64,000 bases of DNA. It comes from Scatosoma sp045576335 (GTDB lineage: Bacteria > Bacillota > Clostridia > Christensenellales > Borkfalkiaceae). A program made the position numbers and the translations under genes. Positions 22,792 through 31,963 of this stretch are shown one piece after another; the first letter of the stretch is position 1, and each line of letters opens with the position of its first letter. A model generated the notes under the pieces. The model was given only the letters and a program-made list of their open reading frames with translations, was not told the origin of the DNA and made no database searches. The stretch spans positions 1 through 64,000 of the forward strand of contig JAZNGH010000027.1 in assembly GCA_045576335.1 (NCBI GenBank), read 5' to 3'.

Positions 22792-24495
22792 ATGATTGTA
22801 AGCGCGGTATCTTTATGGAAAAAATTTAATTTGAAAACGCCGTTGGGCGCAAGCGAATGGGGGATTGAAGAAAAGAACGGCTTGCGTATCAGTCACGTTA
22901 CCTTTTCCGGACACGCGGTCGAGGACGGCAGCGTGCGTATTTACGCGCGCTTAATGCGTCCCCTCACCAAGGGCGCAACGCCCGCCGTGCTGCTTCTCGG
23001 CGACGCGGGGAAGCCCGTGGACGAGGAACTGATGCACTATTTCACGGATAAGGGCTACACGGTACTTATGCCCGATTATTCGGGAAAGCTGGCTGGCGAT
23101 AAGGACGGCGTTTTCCGCACGATTTATCCCGCTGGCTTGGAATACGGCAATTTGGAAAAAGCGCGCGGGCTCGTAGATATGGAGGGCTTGCTTGCGGATC
23201 AGACGACGTGGTTTGAATGGACGTACGTCGCGCTGTTTGCGCTTGAATATCTCAAAACCTTGAAGGATATAGGCAATATCGGCGTTGTCGGCGTGCGTAC
23301 GGGTGGAGATATCGCGTGGCAGGTCATGCTTTCGCCCGATATCAAATGCGGCGTGCCCATCAACGCGGTAGGCTGGAAATCCTTTTCCGCCGTAGCCAAA
23401 TTCGGCGAAAATCTTTCGCATAATTTAAGAGACGAACGCCACCGCTATATCGCGGCGGTAGAGGCACAGTCGTACGCGCCGTACGTCAAGTGTCCTACGC
23501 TTATGCTGTGCTCGCTTCGCGACGGTTGCTTTGATGCCGACCGCGCGTACGACACCTATTCGCGTATCGGCTGTCAGGACGACAACGCGCTTTGCTACTC
23601 GGTCGCAAGCGGTGCTTGCGTAGGTCCTAACGCGTTGATTAATATGGATTTATTCTTGGAAAAGACGCTCAAAGGCAGAGAAATATACATTCCCAACACG
23701 CTCAATGTCACCTTAAACGAAAGCACGGACGGTATGCAAATCACCGTCGATTGCGACAAAGAGGGTATTTTGGAGGAAGCGGGCGTGTTTTACGCGGAAT
23801 CAGACGTAAAAACGCGTTGTGCCTACCGCGACTGGCGGCAAATTTACAAGGCGGACGGAAAATCGGTCAAGGACGGAACGATCGTCTGCTCCGTCAAGCC
23901 CTTTGCGGGTGCGACGGCGGTGTTCGTATACGCGTATGCAAAGTATATCAACGGCTTCCGCGTGATGTCTAAAATCACGGCGAAAAGACTGATAAAGCCT
24001 GATCCTTACGCGGTCAAGGGCAGATCGCTTTTCGTGGGAAAGGAAATGGACACGTTCAGCGTTGCCGAATATAAAGAATATTCCATTGGAGATATCTTCC
24101 TTGAACGCATTGCCGAGCCGAAAAAAATTACGGGCTACGGCGGCGTGCAGGGTGCGTATTCGGTGGGCGGTATTAAAACGTATAAAATCAGCTCGCCGAC
24201 CTATATTCCCGACGAAAACGCCCTCTTGAAGCTGGACGCATACTTCCCGCAAGACGGAGAATTGAAAATCTCCGTGGAGGTGGGTGACGTAGAAAAGGAT
24301 TACGAGCGATATAGCGCGATTATTCCCGTCAAGGGCGGCGGCAAGTGGAAACCTATCGTATTGAAATCGGGCGATTTTAAGGGTGAAAGCAGCGGTATGC
24401 CGCTTGGCAATTTTAACGAAGGCAGAGCTATGATTTTCGATTGCGAGGGCGAAGAAGAACAAGAGTTTGCCGTCACCAACGTACTTTGGTTGTAA
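22792..24495 (+). CDS. Alpha/beta-hydrolase-fold protein lacking the catalytic Ser
   Basis: 567-aa protein. Residues 50-290 follow the acyl-esterase/dienelactone-hydrolase fold (PAVLLLGDAGKPVDEELMHY; YTVLMPDYSGK; CPTLMLCSLRDGCFDADRAY). At the nucleophile elbow the sequence is GVRTGGDIAW, with Thr where GxSxGG is expected, so classical esterase activity is doubtful. Residues 300-567 are a beta-rich C-terminal region of unknown type. There is no signal peptide. TAGATT ends six bases before the ATG, so a second short transcript is conceivable. Confidence 0.65.
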   Translation: MIVSAVSLWKKFNLKTPLGASEWGIEEKNGLRISHVTFSGHAVEDGSVRIYARLMRPLTKGATPAVLLLGDAGKPVDEELMHYFTDKGYTVLMPDYSGKLAGDKDGVFRTIYPAGLEYGNLEKARGLVDMEGLLADQTTWFEWTYVALFALEYLKTLKDIGNIGVVGVRTGGDIAWQVMLSPDIKCGVPINAVGWKSFSAVAKFGENLSHNLRDERHRYIAAVEAQSYAPYVKCPTLMLCSLRDGCFDADRAYDTYSRIGCQDDNALCYSVASGACVGPNALINMDLFLEKTLKGREIYIPNTLNVTLNESTDGMQITVDCDKEGILEEAGVFYAESDVKTRCAYRDWRQIYKADGKSVKDGTIVCSVKPFAGATAVFVYAYAKYINGFRVMSKITAKRLIKPDPYAVKGRSLFVGKEMDTFSVAEYKEYSIGDIFLERIAEPKKITGYGGVQGAYSVGGIKTYKISSPTYIPDENALLKLDAYFPQDGELKISVEVGDVEKDYERYSAIIPVKGGGKWKPIVLKSGDFKGESSGMPLGNFNEGRAMIFDCEGEEEQEFAVTNVLWL

Positions 24496-24505
24496 AGAGG
24501 ATACT

Positions 24506-24706
24506 ATGTATCGATTGAACGACGTTTTAACGCTGAAAAAACAGCATCCGTGCGGCGGGCTTGAATGGGAAGTCGTACGCATAGGCGCGGATATTAAGCT
24601 CCGCTGTCTTACCTGTGGTAAATTCGTCAACCTCATGCGCGACGAATTGAAAAAGCGGGTGAAAAAAATCGCGCACGGAAAGGAAGGGAACGAGAATGAA
24701 CAATGA
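24506..24706 (+). CDS. DUF951 family protein
   Basis: 66-aa protein with the DUF951 pattern DVLTLKKQHPCGGLEWEVVR, then DIKLRCLTCGKFVNLMRDEL. Its His/Cys pair and CxxC suggest metal binding. Ribosome binding site AAAGAGG decides the start. It overlaps the signal peptidase gene by 11 bp. DUF951 genes in Firmicutes often sit near housekeeping translation genes; their function is unknown. Confidence 0.85.
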   Translation: MYRLNDVLTLKKQHPCGGLEWEVVRIGADIKLRCLTCGKFVNLMRDELKKRVKKIAHGKEGNENEQ

Positions 24707-25355
24707 AAAATTCACGGATACCGAATTATACGAATCCCGTTTCGGCTTTCGTGAAGCAAACTCGTCCTTTCGCTTTTACGTCGTGCTTTTGGCGATTTTG
24801 CTCTTCTTTATCGGCTTTCGCATCTATTTCGAAAACACCTTCGGCGGCGTAGTGGTAGACGGTCCGTCTATGCGTAACACGCTGCAATCGGGCGACGAGC
24901 TGTTGATGCAATACCTTAAAGAGGGCGAGAGAGCCTCGCGCGGCGACGTGATCGTCGTAGACGTACGAAAATACCGTCCCGGGGAAAAGACGCAATTTCT
25001 CATAAAACGCCTGATTGCGACGGAGGGGGATAAGGTATACTGCTCAAACGGGCAGGTATATATCCAATACGACGGCGAAACGGAGTTTGTGGCGTTAGAC
25101 GAGCCGTACGCCCGTTACACGGACGCAAATGCGTACGATTTCGAAACCTACACCGTCGGCGAAGGCGAGATATTCTTCCTCGGCGACAATAGAAATTACA
25201 GCTGTGATAGCCGTTACCGCGATTATCCGAGCGGTTCGAGCTTATCCGACAGTCTTTATAAAGAAGAGGATATATACGGCGTCGTGCCTGCTTGGGCAAT
25301 CGAAAACAAGGACGCTTTGAGCTTTCTATTTTTTGCACAACATATATCAGAATAA
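24696..25355 (+). CDS. lepB: Signal peptidase I
   Basis: 219-aa membrane protease. A cytoplasmic N-terminus and one membrane helix (about 27-46) precede the catalytic domain. The nucleophile Ser is in VDGPSMRNTL (about 58), the general-base Lys in FLIKRLIATEGD (about 103), and the late boxes are FFLGDNRNYSCDSRYR. It removes signal peptides from secreted proteins. Ribosome binding site AAGGGAAC lies inside the DUF951 gene, so the two are co-transcribed. Confidence 0.93.
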   Translation: MNNEKFTDTELYESRFGFREANSSFRFYVVLLAILLFFIGFRIYFENTFGGVVVDGPSMRNTLQSGDELLMQYLKEGERASRGDVIVVDVRKYRPGEKTQFLIKRLIATEGDKVYCSNGQVYIQYDGETEFVALDEPYARYTDANAYDFETYTVGEGEIFFLGDNRNYSCDSRYRDYPSGSSLSDSLYKEEDIYGVVPAWAIENKDALSFLFFAQHISE

Positions 25356-25394
25356 ATCATTAAAATACAATCGTTATTTTCAAGGAGAACTTTT

Positions 25395-26240
25395 ATGACT
25401 ATTAAAATCACTTCGGACAGCACTTGCGATTTGAATCATCTCGTCAAGGAGCGCGATATCGGTATACTGCCCCTGCAAGTACATTTAGACGCAAAGTCCT
25501 ACCGCGACGGCGTGGATATCACCCCGCAGGACATTTTTGCGTTTGTGGCAAGAACGAAAATTTTGCCCAAAACGAGCGCGCCCAGCGTTGCGGAATACGA
25601 AGAATTTTTCACCGAGCAGTTAAAGACGGCGGACGAGCTTATCCACTTTAATATCTCTTCCAAGAGTAGCGGCTCGCACAATTTTGCCTCTCTTGCGGCG
25701 GAGAGCTTTGGCGGCAAAGTCCACGTCATAGACAGCAAAGCCCTTTCTTCGGGGCAAGGCTTGCTCGTATTAAAGGCTTGCGATATGCGCGACGAGGGCA
25801 AATCGGCAAAAGAAATCGTGTCGGCTGTTGAGGAGATCAGAGATCGTATCAACACCTCTTTCGTTCCCGACCAGCTGGACTATTTGCATAAAGGCGGGCG
25901 TTGTTCGGGTATGACCATGTTCGTTGCCAACACCTTGAAAATTCATCCCAAAATCGTCATGAACGACGGTCAGCTCGTGCAGGGCGGTAAATATATGGGG
26001 AATATGGTGCGCTGTATCTCCCGCTACGTCGCCGATTTGAAAGAAATGTATCCTAATTACGATAAAACCCGTTGTTTCGTAACGCACTCGTCTGCCGAGC
26101 CTTCGCTCGTCGAAGCGGCGAAAGCCAAGGTCAAAGAGCTCTTTGACTTTGACGAAGTAATCGAAACGGTTGCAGGCTCTATCATCACCAGCCATTGCGG
26201 CAAGGGTACGCTTGGGGTGCTGTTCGTTTATAACAATTAA
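25395..26240 (+). CDS. DegV family fatty-acid-binding protein
   Basis: 281-aa protein with the DegV opening IKITSDSTCDL, the middle TSAPSVAEYEEFF and HFNISSKSSGSHNFA, and the C-terminal SHCGKGTLGVLF. DegV/FakB proteins bind a fatty acid and present it to a FakA kinase; no FakA gene is visible nearby. Ribosome binding site AAGGAGAA. The length is typical. Confidence 0.9.
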   Translation: MTIKITSDSTCDLNHLVKERDIGILPLQVHLDAKSYRDGVDITPQDIFAFVARTKILPKTSAPSVAEYEEFFTEQLKTADELIHFNISSKSSGSHNFASLAAESFGGKVHVIDSKALSSGQGLLVLKACDMRDEGKSAKEIVSAVEEIRDRINTSFVPDQLDYLHKGGRCSGMTMFVANTLKIHPKIVMNDGQLVQGGKYMGNMVRCISRYVADLKEMYPNYDKTRCFVTHSSAEPSLVEAAKAKVKELFDFDEVIETVAGSIITSHCGKGTLGVLFVYNN

Positions 26241-26254
26241 CCTTGGAGAAAACT

Positions 26255-26821
26255 ATGATTTCCGTTTACACCGACGCCGATTTCTTATCGGCGTATAAAC
26301 AAAGAAACCGCATTTTGCATTTATTTTTAGCGGTCACGTTCGTCTACGTAGCGATTTGCGTGGGAATGTTGATTTTCCATATCTCGTTGCCCTACGCGGA
26401 CGGCCGCGACGCCATTCCGCAAACGATTACTTACGTTTCGTCGGCATTGTACGTAATTTTCGCGTTCCCGTACATGGCAATCAAATTCAGCCGCGCCAAC
26501 CGCTATTATAAAATGCTCACCTACGTTTGCGAGGGCTTAAAATCGGAAGAAACCAACTATTTTTACACCTTCCGCGAAAAAAGTCTGCAAAAGGACAATA
26601 TCGACGTCGTAGGTTGCGTGTTTGAAACTTGGAGCAAAAAAAGAAGCGAGTGGATGGAACGCGAAGCGTATTTCGACCCCGAAAAGCCTATGCCCGACTT
26701 TGGCAGCGGCGATTTGGTGCATTATATTTGCCAAAGCAATTTCATCATTCAATACAAAATTTTAGAGCGCCACGCGTACGAGTTTACCGAGTACGACGAG
26801 GACGAAGAAACGGAAGAATAA
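26255..26821 (+). CDS. Hypothetical membrane protein with two helices
   Basis: 188-aa protein that I do not recognise. Two membrane helices at about 22-44 and 63-83 are followed by a soluble domain (FRANRYYK...FVETWSKKRSEW-like) and an acidic end (EYDEDEETEE). TTGGAG fixes the start at 26255; an upstream in-frame TTG at 26243 overlaps that site. It lies between degV and the ACT gene in a tight run of same-strand genes. Confidence 0.7.
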   Translation: MISVYTDADFLSAYKQRNRILHLFLAVTFVYVAICVGMLIFHISLPYADGRDAIPQTITYVSSALYVIFAFPYMAIKFSRANRYYKMLTYVCEGLKSEETNYFYTFREKSLQKDNIDVVGCVFETWSKKRSEWMEREAYFDPEKPMPDFGSGDLVHYICQSNFIIQYKILERHAYEFTEYDEDEETEE

Positions 26822-26843
26822 ACAAAAGAAAAGGAGAAAGAAT

Positions 26844-27113
26844 ATGAAAGCAGTTGTTACGGTAACAGGCAAAGACAAAACGGGCATCATTGCCAAAATC
26901 AGCGGTTTCCTTTCGGAGAAAGGCGCGAATATTGAGGATATTTCCCAAACCATTTTAGGCGAATACTTCGCTATGATTATGATCGTCGAACTTTCGGGCG
27001 CGAAAGAGGGACTTGCCCAGCTCGCCGAAGAATGTTCCGAGCTTGGCAAAAAAATCGGAATGGCGGTATATATGCAGCACGAAGACATCTTCAACGCTAT
27101 GCACAGCATATAA
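26844..27113 (+). CDS. ACT domain protein, UPF0237 family
   Basis: 89-aa single ACT domain: VTVTGKDKTGIIAKISGFLS and KGANIEDISQTILGEYFAMI are the signature. ACT domains bind small ligands such as amino acids. It is paired with a UPF0210 gene 12 bp downstream, a very common Firmicutes duo. Ribosome binding site AAGGAGAAAG. Confidence 0.93.
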   Translation: MKAVVTVTGKDKTGIIAKISGFLSEKGANIEDISQTILGEYFAMIMIVELSGAKEGLAQLAEECSELGKKIGMAVYMQHEDIFNAMHSI

Positions 27114-27125
27114 GGAGCACGGGCT

Positions 27126-28481
27126 ATGTTTACGAATAAAGACGTACTTGAAACGATCGCAATGGTTCAAGAGGAGCATTTGGATATCCGTACGATCACA
27201 ATGGGCATTTCCCTGTTTTCTTGTATCCGTGACACCGCGGAGGAAACGGCGAAAAGGGTATACGACCTCGTGTGTAAAAAGGCGGAAAATATCGTCAAAA
27301 CCGCTCGCGATTTGTCGGGCGAATACGGTATTCCCATCGTCAATAAACGCGTGTCCGTCACTCCCGTAAGCTTGATTACGGCAGCGTTCCCCAAGCAAGC
27401 CCCGCTCGTCGGCAAAGCCTTAGACGACGCGGCAAAAACGCTGGGAATCGATTTCCTCGGCGGGTATTCCGCGCTCGTGCATAAATCGACGGCGGATTAC
27501 GAATATACGTTTATAAAGACCATTCCCGAGGTGCTTGCAACCACCGAACGCCTTTGCGCATCCGTCAACGTCGGTTCTACCAAATCGGGTATCAATATGG
27601 AAGCGGTCAAGCTGATGGGCGAGGTGTTCAAGGAAGCGGCGACGCTCACCAAGGACAAGGACGGTATCGGTGCGGCGAAGCTCGTGGCATTTTGTAACGC
27701 CGTCGAGGACAACCCGTTTATGGCGGGCGCGTTCCACGGCGTAGGAGAAGCGGATACGGTGGTAAACGTCGGCGTTTCCGGTCCTGGGGTTGTGAAGCAC
27801 GCGTTAGAGCAAATCCCTAACGCCGATCTCACCGAGGTTGCGGAACTGATAAAACGCACGGCGTTCAAGATTACGAGAGCGGGTCAGCTCGTAGCCAAGG
27901 AAGCGGCAAAACGCTTAAACGCACAGTTCGGTATCGTCGATTTGTCGCTTGCACCCACGCCTGCAATGGGCGACTCCGTTGCACAAATTTTGGAGGAAAT
28001 GGGTATCGAAACGGTAGGCGGTCACGGTACGACGGCGGCGCTTGCGCTGCTTAACGACGCGGTGAAAAAGGGCGGCGTTATGGCGTCCTCGCGCGTCGGC
28101 GGACTTTCGGGCGCGTTTATTCCCGTTTCGGAGGATATCGGTATGATTCGTGCCGCGGAAAAGGGCGCGATTACGCTGGACAAGCTGGAAGCAATGACTT
28201 GCGTTTGCAGCGTAGGCTTGGATATGATTGCAATTCCTGGCGATACGCCCGCAACGACGATTGCGGCAATGATCGCGGACGAGGCGGCAATCGGTATGAT
28301 CAATAATAAGACGACGGCGGTGCGTATCATTCCCGCTATCGGCAAAAAGGTAGGCGACGAGGTCAGCTTTGGCGGGCTTTTGGGGCGCGCGCCCATTATG
28401 CCCGTTCACGAATGCGACTCCTCGCGTATCATCAACCGCGGGGGGAGTATACCTGCTCCTATTCACAGCTTCAAAAACTAA
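27126..28481 (+). CDS. UPF0210 (DUF711) family protein
   Basis: 451-aa protein with the DUF711 features VQEEHLDIRTITMGISLFSC, SVNVGSTKSGINMEAVKLMG and a GGHGTTAALALLNDAVKKGG segment. Its reaction is unproven; it belongs to the PFL-like glycyl-radical-related structural group but lacks a glycyl-radical motif. Adjacent to its usual ACT partner, with AAGGAGCAC before the ATG. Length is normal. Confidence 0.92.
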   Translation: MFTNKDVLETIAMVQEEHLDIRTITMGISLFSCIRDTAEETAKRVYDLVCKKAENIVKTARDLSGEYGIPIVNKRVSVTPVSLITAAFPKQAPLVGKALDDAAKTLGIDFLGGYSALVHKSTADYEYTFIKTIPEVLATTERLCASVNVGSTKSGINMEAVKLMGEVFKEAATLTKDKDGIGAAKLVAFCNAVEDNPFMAGAFHGVGEADTVVNVGVSGPGVVKHALEQIPNADLTEVAELIKRTAFKITRAGQLVAKEAAKRLNAQFGIVDLSLAPTPAMGDSVAQILEEMGIETVGGHGTTAALALLNDAVKKGGVMASSRVGGLSGAFIPVSEDIGMIRAAEKGAITLDKLEAMTCVCSVGLDMIAIPGDTPATTIAAMIADEAAIGMINNKTTAVRIIPAIGKKVGDEVSFGGLLGRAPIMPVHECDSSRIINRGGSIPAPIHSFKN

Positions 28482-28645
28482 AAACGTTTTATACGCGTCG
28501 TAATACTTCGTCAAGCTTGCGTTTTTTCTCGGCTACGTACGCCTCTGTACGTGCCCGTCGAAAAAGCCTCGCTTTCCTTGTCTTACTCGCGTCTAAACCG
28601 TTTTTGCAATGACGAGTATTATAAAAACAATAAAGGAACTTGGTT

Positions 28646-30427
28646 ATGGAAAGAAAAGAAATAGCAGAAAATCTCAAATGGCAAACGAGCGATATTTACA
28701 AAAGCGACGAGGAATGGGAAAACGAATTCCAAGCCGTTGAAGCGGCTTACGGCAATTACGATTTTTCCGCGTTTGACGGCAAGCTTGCCGACAAGCAAAC
28801 GCTTTTATCTTGCTTAACGCTTACCGATACCGTTTCGCGTAGAATAGAAAAACTGTTCGTTTACGCGCATTTGCGCCACGACGAGGATGTTCGCGTGTCC
28901 TTTTACACGTCGGCAATGTCGCGCGTTAGCGCGCTCGCTTCCCGCGTATTCGCGCAATTTTCCTTTATCGAGCCACAGCTCACCGAGCTTCCCGAGCAAA
29001 CGCTGCAAGCGTTTATCGCCGACCCCGATTTCAAGGACTACGATTACAAGCTCAAAAAAATCGCACAGAGCAAGGCGCACGTATTGAGCGCGGCGGAAGA
29101 AAAGCTACTCACGCTGGGCAGCGACGTTATGGGCGGTTTCCAAGACGTGTTTATGATGCTGGATAACGCCAACCTCAATCTCCCCAAAGCGCACTATAAC
29201 GGCGAAGAGGTGCAGATGAGCCACGGTATGTACGGTGTGATTTTACATTCCGAAAACGCGGCGGAGAGAAAGGAATGGTTTGAAAAATATTACGAGGCGT
29301 ATATCAAATTGATTGACGCGATTACGCAAGCGTATTACGGCAACGTCAAGAAAAACGTGTTTTATAAGACGGTGAGAAATTACGAAAGCTGTCTTGCAAT
29401 GGCTTTGGACGGCGAGGACGTAAGCCCCAAGGTATACGATAACTTGATTGAAGCAACGCACGCGGCGTTACCCGCTATGCACGAATATATTTCCTTGCGC
29501 AAAAAAGTGTTGGAGCTTGACGAACAGCATATGTACGACATTTACGCGCCGATCGTTTCGGACGCGGAGCTTGCCCTTCCCTTTGAGGAAGCGTACGAGC
29601 TTGTCGTCGAAGGACTTGCGCCGCTTGGCAAGGACTATCAAGAGCTTTTAAGAAAGGGCAGAGCAGAACGCTGGATTGACGTTTGCGAAAACGAAGGCAA
29701 GCGTAGCGGCGCGTATAGCTCGGGTACGTACGACGCGCCTCACCCGTACGTGCTTTTGAACTATCAACGGACTATGAACGACGTGTTCACGATTGCACAC
29801 GAAATGGGGCACGCGTTGCATACCTATAAATCGACGGCAAATCAGCCCTATTCCAAAGCGAGCTACACCATTTTCCTTGCGGAGATTGCCAGCACCGTCA
29901 ACGAGGTGCTGCTCCTCAAACATTTGTACAAGCAAAGCAAGGATAACTCTTTCAAGAAATATCTGCTCGCTTATTATATGGATATGATTCGCGCGACGCT
30001 GTTCCGTCAAACGCAATTTGCGGAATTTGAACAGCTTGCCCACGCGAAAGCGGAAGCGGGCGAAGCGCTCACCAAAGAGAGCCTTTGCGAACTGTATTAC
30101 GGCTTGAATAAGCAATACTACGGAGAGGGTATCGTGCACGATCCCCAAATCGCCTACGAATGGGCGAGAATACCCCATTTCTACAACGCGTTCTACGTGT
30201 ACAAATACGCAACGGGTATCATTTCCGCAATCTCTATCGTCAAGCGCATTTTGACGGAGGGAGAAAGCGCGGTTGCGGATTATTTCCGCTTCCTGTCGTC
30301 GGGCGGGTGCGACGACCCCGTTTCTATCCTGCAAAAAGCGGGCGTAGACCTTACTACGAAAGCCCCGTTTGAAGCGGCTATGCAGGAATTTAAGAATACT
30401 TTGGATGAATTTAAGAGCTTACTTTAA
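28646..30427 (+). CDS. pepF: Oligoendopeptidase F (M3 family)
   Basis: 593-aa cytoplasmic zinc peptidase degrading oligopeptides. The zinc motif HEMGHALH is at about 385-392, with a second-site Glu in FLAEIASTVNEVLLLKHL, and the late motif is HFYNAFYVYKYATG. AAAGGAAC sets the start at 28646. The N-terminal helical lobe typical of PepF is present and the length fits. Nothing nearby suggests a special substrate. Confidence 0.95.
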   Translation: MERKEIAENLKWQTSDIYKSDEEWENEFQAVEAAYGNYDFSAFDGKLADKQTLLSCLTLTDTVSRRIEKLFVYAHLRHDEDVRVSFYTSAMSRVSALASRVFAQFSFIEPQLTELPEQTLQAFIADPDFKDYDYKLKKIAQSKAHVLSAAEEKLLTLGSDVMGGFQDVFMMLDNANLNLPKAHYNGEEVQMSHGMYGVILHSENAAERKEWFEKYYEAYIKLIDAITQAYYGNVKKNVFYKTVRNYESCLAMALDGEDVSPKVYDNLIEATHAALPAMHEYISLRKKVLELDEQHMYDIYAPIVSDAELALPFEEAYELVVEGLAPLGKDYQELLRKGRAERWIDVCENEGKRSGAYSSGTYDAPHPYVLLNYQRTMNDVFTIAHEMGHALHTYKSTANQPYSKASYTIFLAEIASTVNEVLLLKHLYKQSKDNSFKKYLLAYYMDMIRATLFRQTQFAEFEQLAHAKAEAGEALTKESLCELYYGLNKQYYGEGIVHDPQIAYEWARIPHFYNAFYVYKYATGIISAISIVKRILTEGESAVADYFRFLSSGGCDDPVSILQKAGVDLTTKAPFEAAMQEFKNTLDEFKSLL

Positions 30428-30444
30428 GATAAAAGGGGAATATT

Positions 30445-31962
30445 ATGTCAACGGCAGTCAACACAATGCCTTACAACCGCGACGCGGAAATGGCGCTTTT
30501 AGGGTGCTTTCTCATTGACAACGATATCGTTGCCGAGCTGGTGGAGAAGTTATCCGAGGACGATTTTTATCAGGAATCGCATAAATATATCATTCGCGCA
30601 ATGCAAAAGGTCTTTAACGATAGAAAGCCCGTAGACCTCGTTACCGTTTCCGACCAGTTGGACGGAGAGGGTAGCTTGGAAAAAGCGGGCGGTATCGTGT
30701 ATTTGACCGAGCTTGCGCAAATCACGCCCTCTGCCGCCAACTATAAATCCTATTACGATATCGTCGCGCGCGACAGTATCAATAGAAAGCTCATTCGTGC
30801 TTCGCGGAAAATCATTGAAACCTCTATGGAAGCGACGGACGGGCAAACGCCGCTTGCGTTTGCGGAAAAGACCATTTACGATATTTCCAAGCAAACGGAG
30901 CGTTCCGCGCTTTTGGGTATGGAAGAGGGGGATATTATCGGCGAGGTATTGCATAAATTCGAGCAGCTGCAATCAGACCCCGATTCCTTCAAGGGTATTC
31001 CCACGGGCTACAAACGCTTGGACAAAATGACGCACGGCTTACAGGCAGGCGCGCTTATCGTCCTTGCGGCGCGCCCCGGTATGGGTAAGACCTCGCTTGC
31101 AATGAATCTCGTGGAAAACGCTTCCCTTCGCGCGGGTAAGACCTGTGCCGTGTTCTCGTTGGAAATGCCGAGAAACGAAATCGTACAAAGACTCATTTGC
31201 TCGTACGCCAACGTGAGTATGAGCAGAGCACTTTCAGGCGAGCTTTCCGCCAAGGAATGGAAAAAGCTTATGCTTGCGGGGGACAAGCTGAAAAAGAGCA
31301 ATATTTATATTGACGACTCCTCGCGCGTAACGCCCGCGGAAATCCTTTCCAAGTGCCGCCGCTTAAAGACGACGGCGGGCGGGGTAGATTTGATTATGAT
31401 CGACTATATCCAGCTTATGTCGAGCGGGGATTCCAAAATGGCGGGCGCGGAAAACAGACAACAGGAAATCGCGTCCATCACGCGCGATTTGAAAATTATG
31501 GCAAAGGAGCTTGGCGTGCCCGTGATTGCACTTTCTCAGCTTCGCCGTATTCAATCCAAAGAGCCCCAGCTTTCCGACCTTCGTGAATCGGGTGCAATCG
31601 AGCAAGACGCGGATATTGTTATGTTCATCAACCGCCCCGAGGCGATCGCGACCAAAGAGGAAATTGACGCGGGCAAAATCGTCAAGGGCGCGGCAGAGCT
31701 TATTCTCGCCAAGCACCGTGGCGGCGAGCAGGGTCGCGTTTCCTTGAAATTTATCGGCGAATGTACCAAGTTCGTGGACGTGGACGAGCAAAACCGCGAC
31801 GACGAGCCGCCGCAATACGGTACGCAACCTGCCGTGTACGAGGACGAGGACGAAGAATACGTTGCGCCTGAGGACGATTATATGCCTCCCGAGCCGCCTA
31901 TGCGCAGAAGCGAATTAAAGCCCGCGGGCGGTGATTCCGACGACGAGCTTCCTTTTGAATAA
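30445..31962 (+). CDS. dnaB: Replicative DNA helicase DnaB
   Basis: 505-aa hexameric helicase. The N-terminal domain starts MPYNRDAEMALLGCFLIDND. The RecA-like domain has Walker A ARPGMGKTSLAMN (about 210-222), Walker B LIMIDYIQLM and the Arg/Gln motifs SQLRRIQSKEPQLSDLRESG. The last 60 residues form an acidic, Pro-rich disordered tail ending DDELPFE. Ribosome binding site AGGGGAA. It ends 1 bp before the TsaC start. A tail this long and SSB-like is unusual for DnaB. Confidence 0.95.
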   Translation: MSTAVNTMPYNRDAEMALLGCFLIDNDIVAELVEKLSEDDFYQESHKYIIRAMQKVFNDRKPVDLVTVSDQLDGEGSLEKAGGIVYLTELAQITPSAANYKSYYDIVARDSINRKLIRASRKIIETSMEATDGQTPLAFAEKTIYDISKQTERSALLGMEEGDIIGEVLHKFEQLQSDPDSFKGIPTGYKRLDKMTHGLQAGALIVLAARPGMGKTSLAMNLVENASLRAGKTCAVFSLEMPRNEIVQRLICSYANVSMSRALSGELSAKEWKKLMLAGDKLKKSNIYIDDSSRVTPAEILSKCRRLKTTAGGVDLIMIDYIQLMSSGDSKMAGAENRQQEIASITRDLKIMAKELGVPVIALSQLRRIQSKEPQLSDLRESGAIEQDADIVMFINRPEAIATKEEIDAGKIVKGAAELILAKHRGGEQGRVSLKFIGECTKFVDVDEQNRDDEPPQYGTQPAVYEDEDEEYVAPEDDYMPPEPPMRRSELKPAGGDSDDELPFE

Positions 31963-31963
31963 T

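Noticed and set aside
28482..28645. Possible regulatory RNA between the UPF0210 gene and pepF
   Set aside because: Only short complementarity and no terminator or promoter of clear quality could be found.
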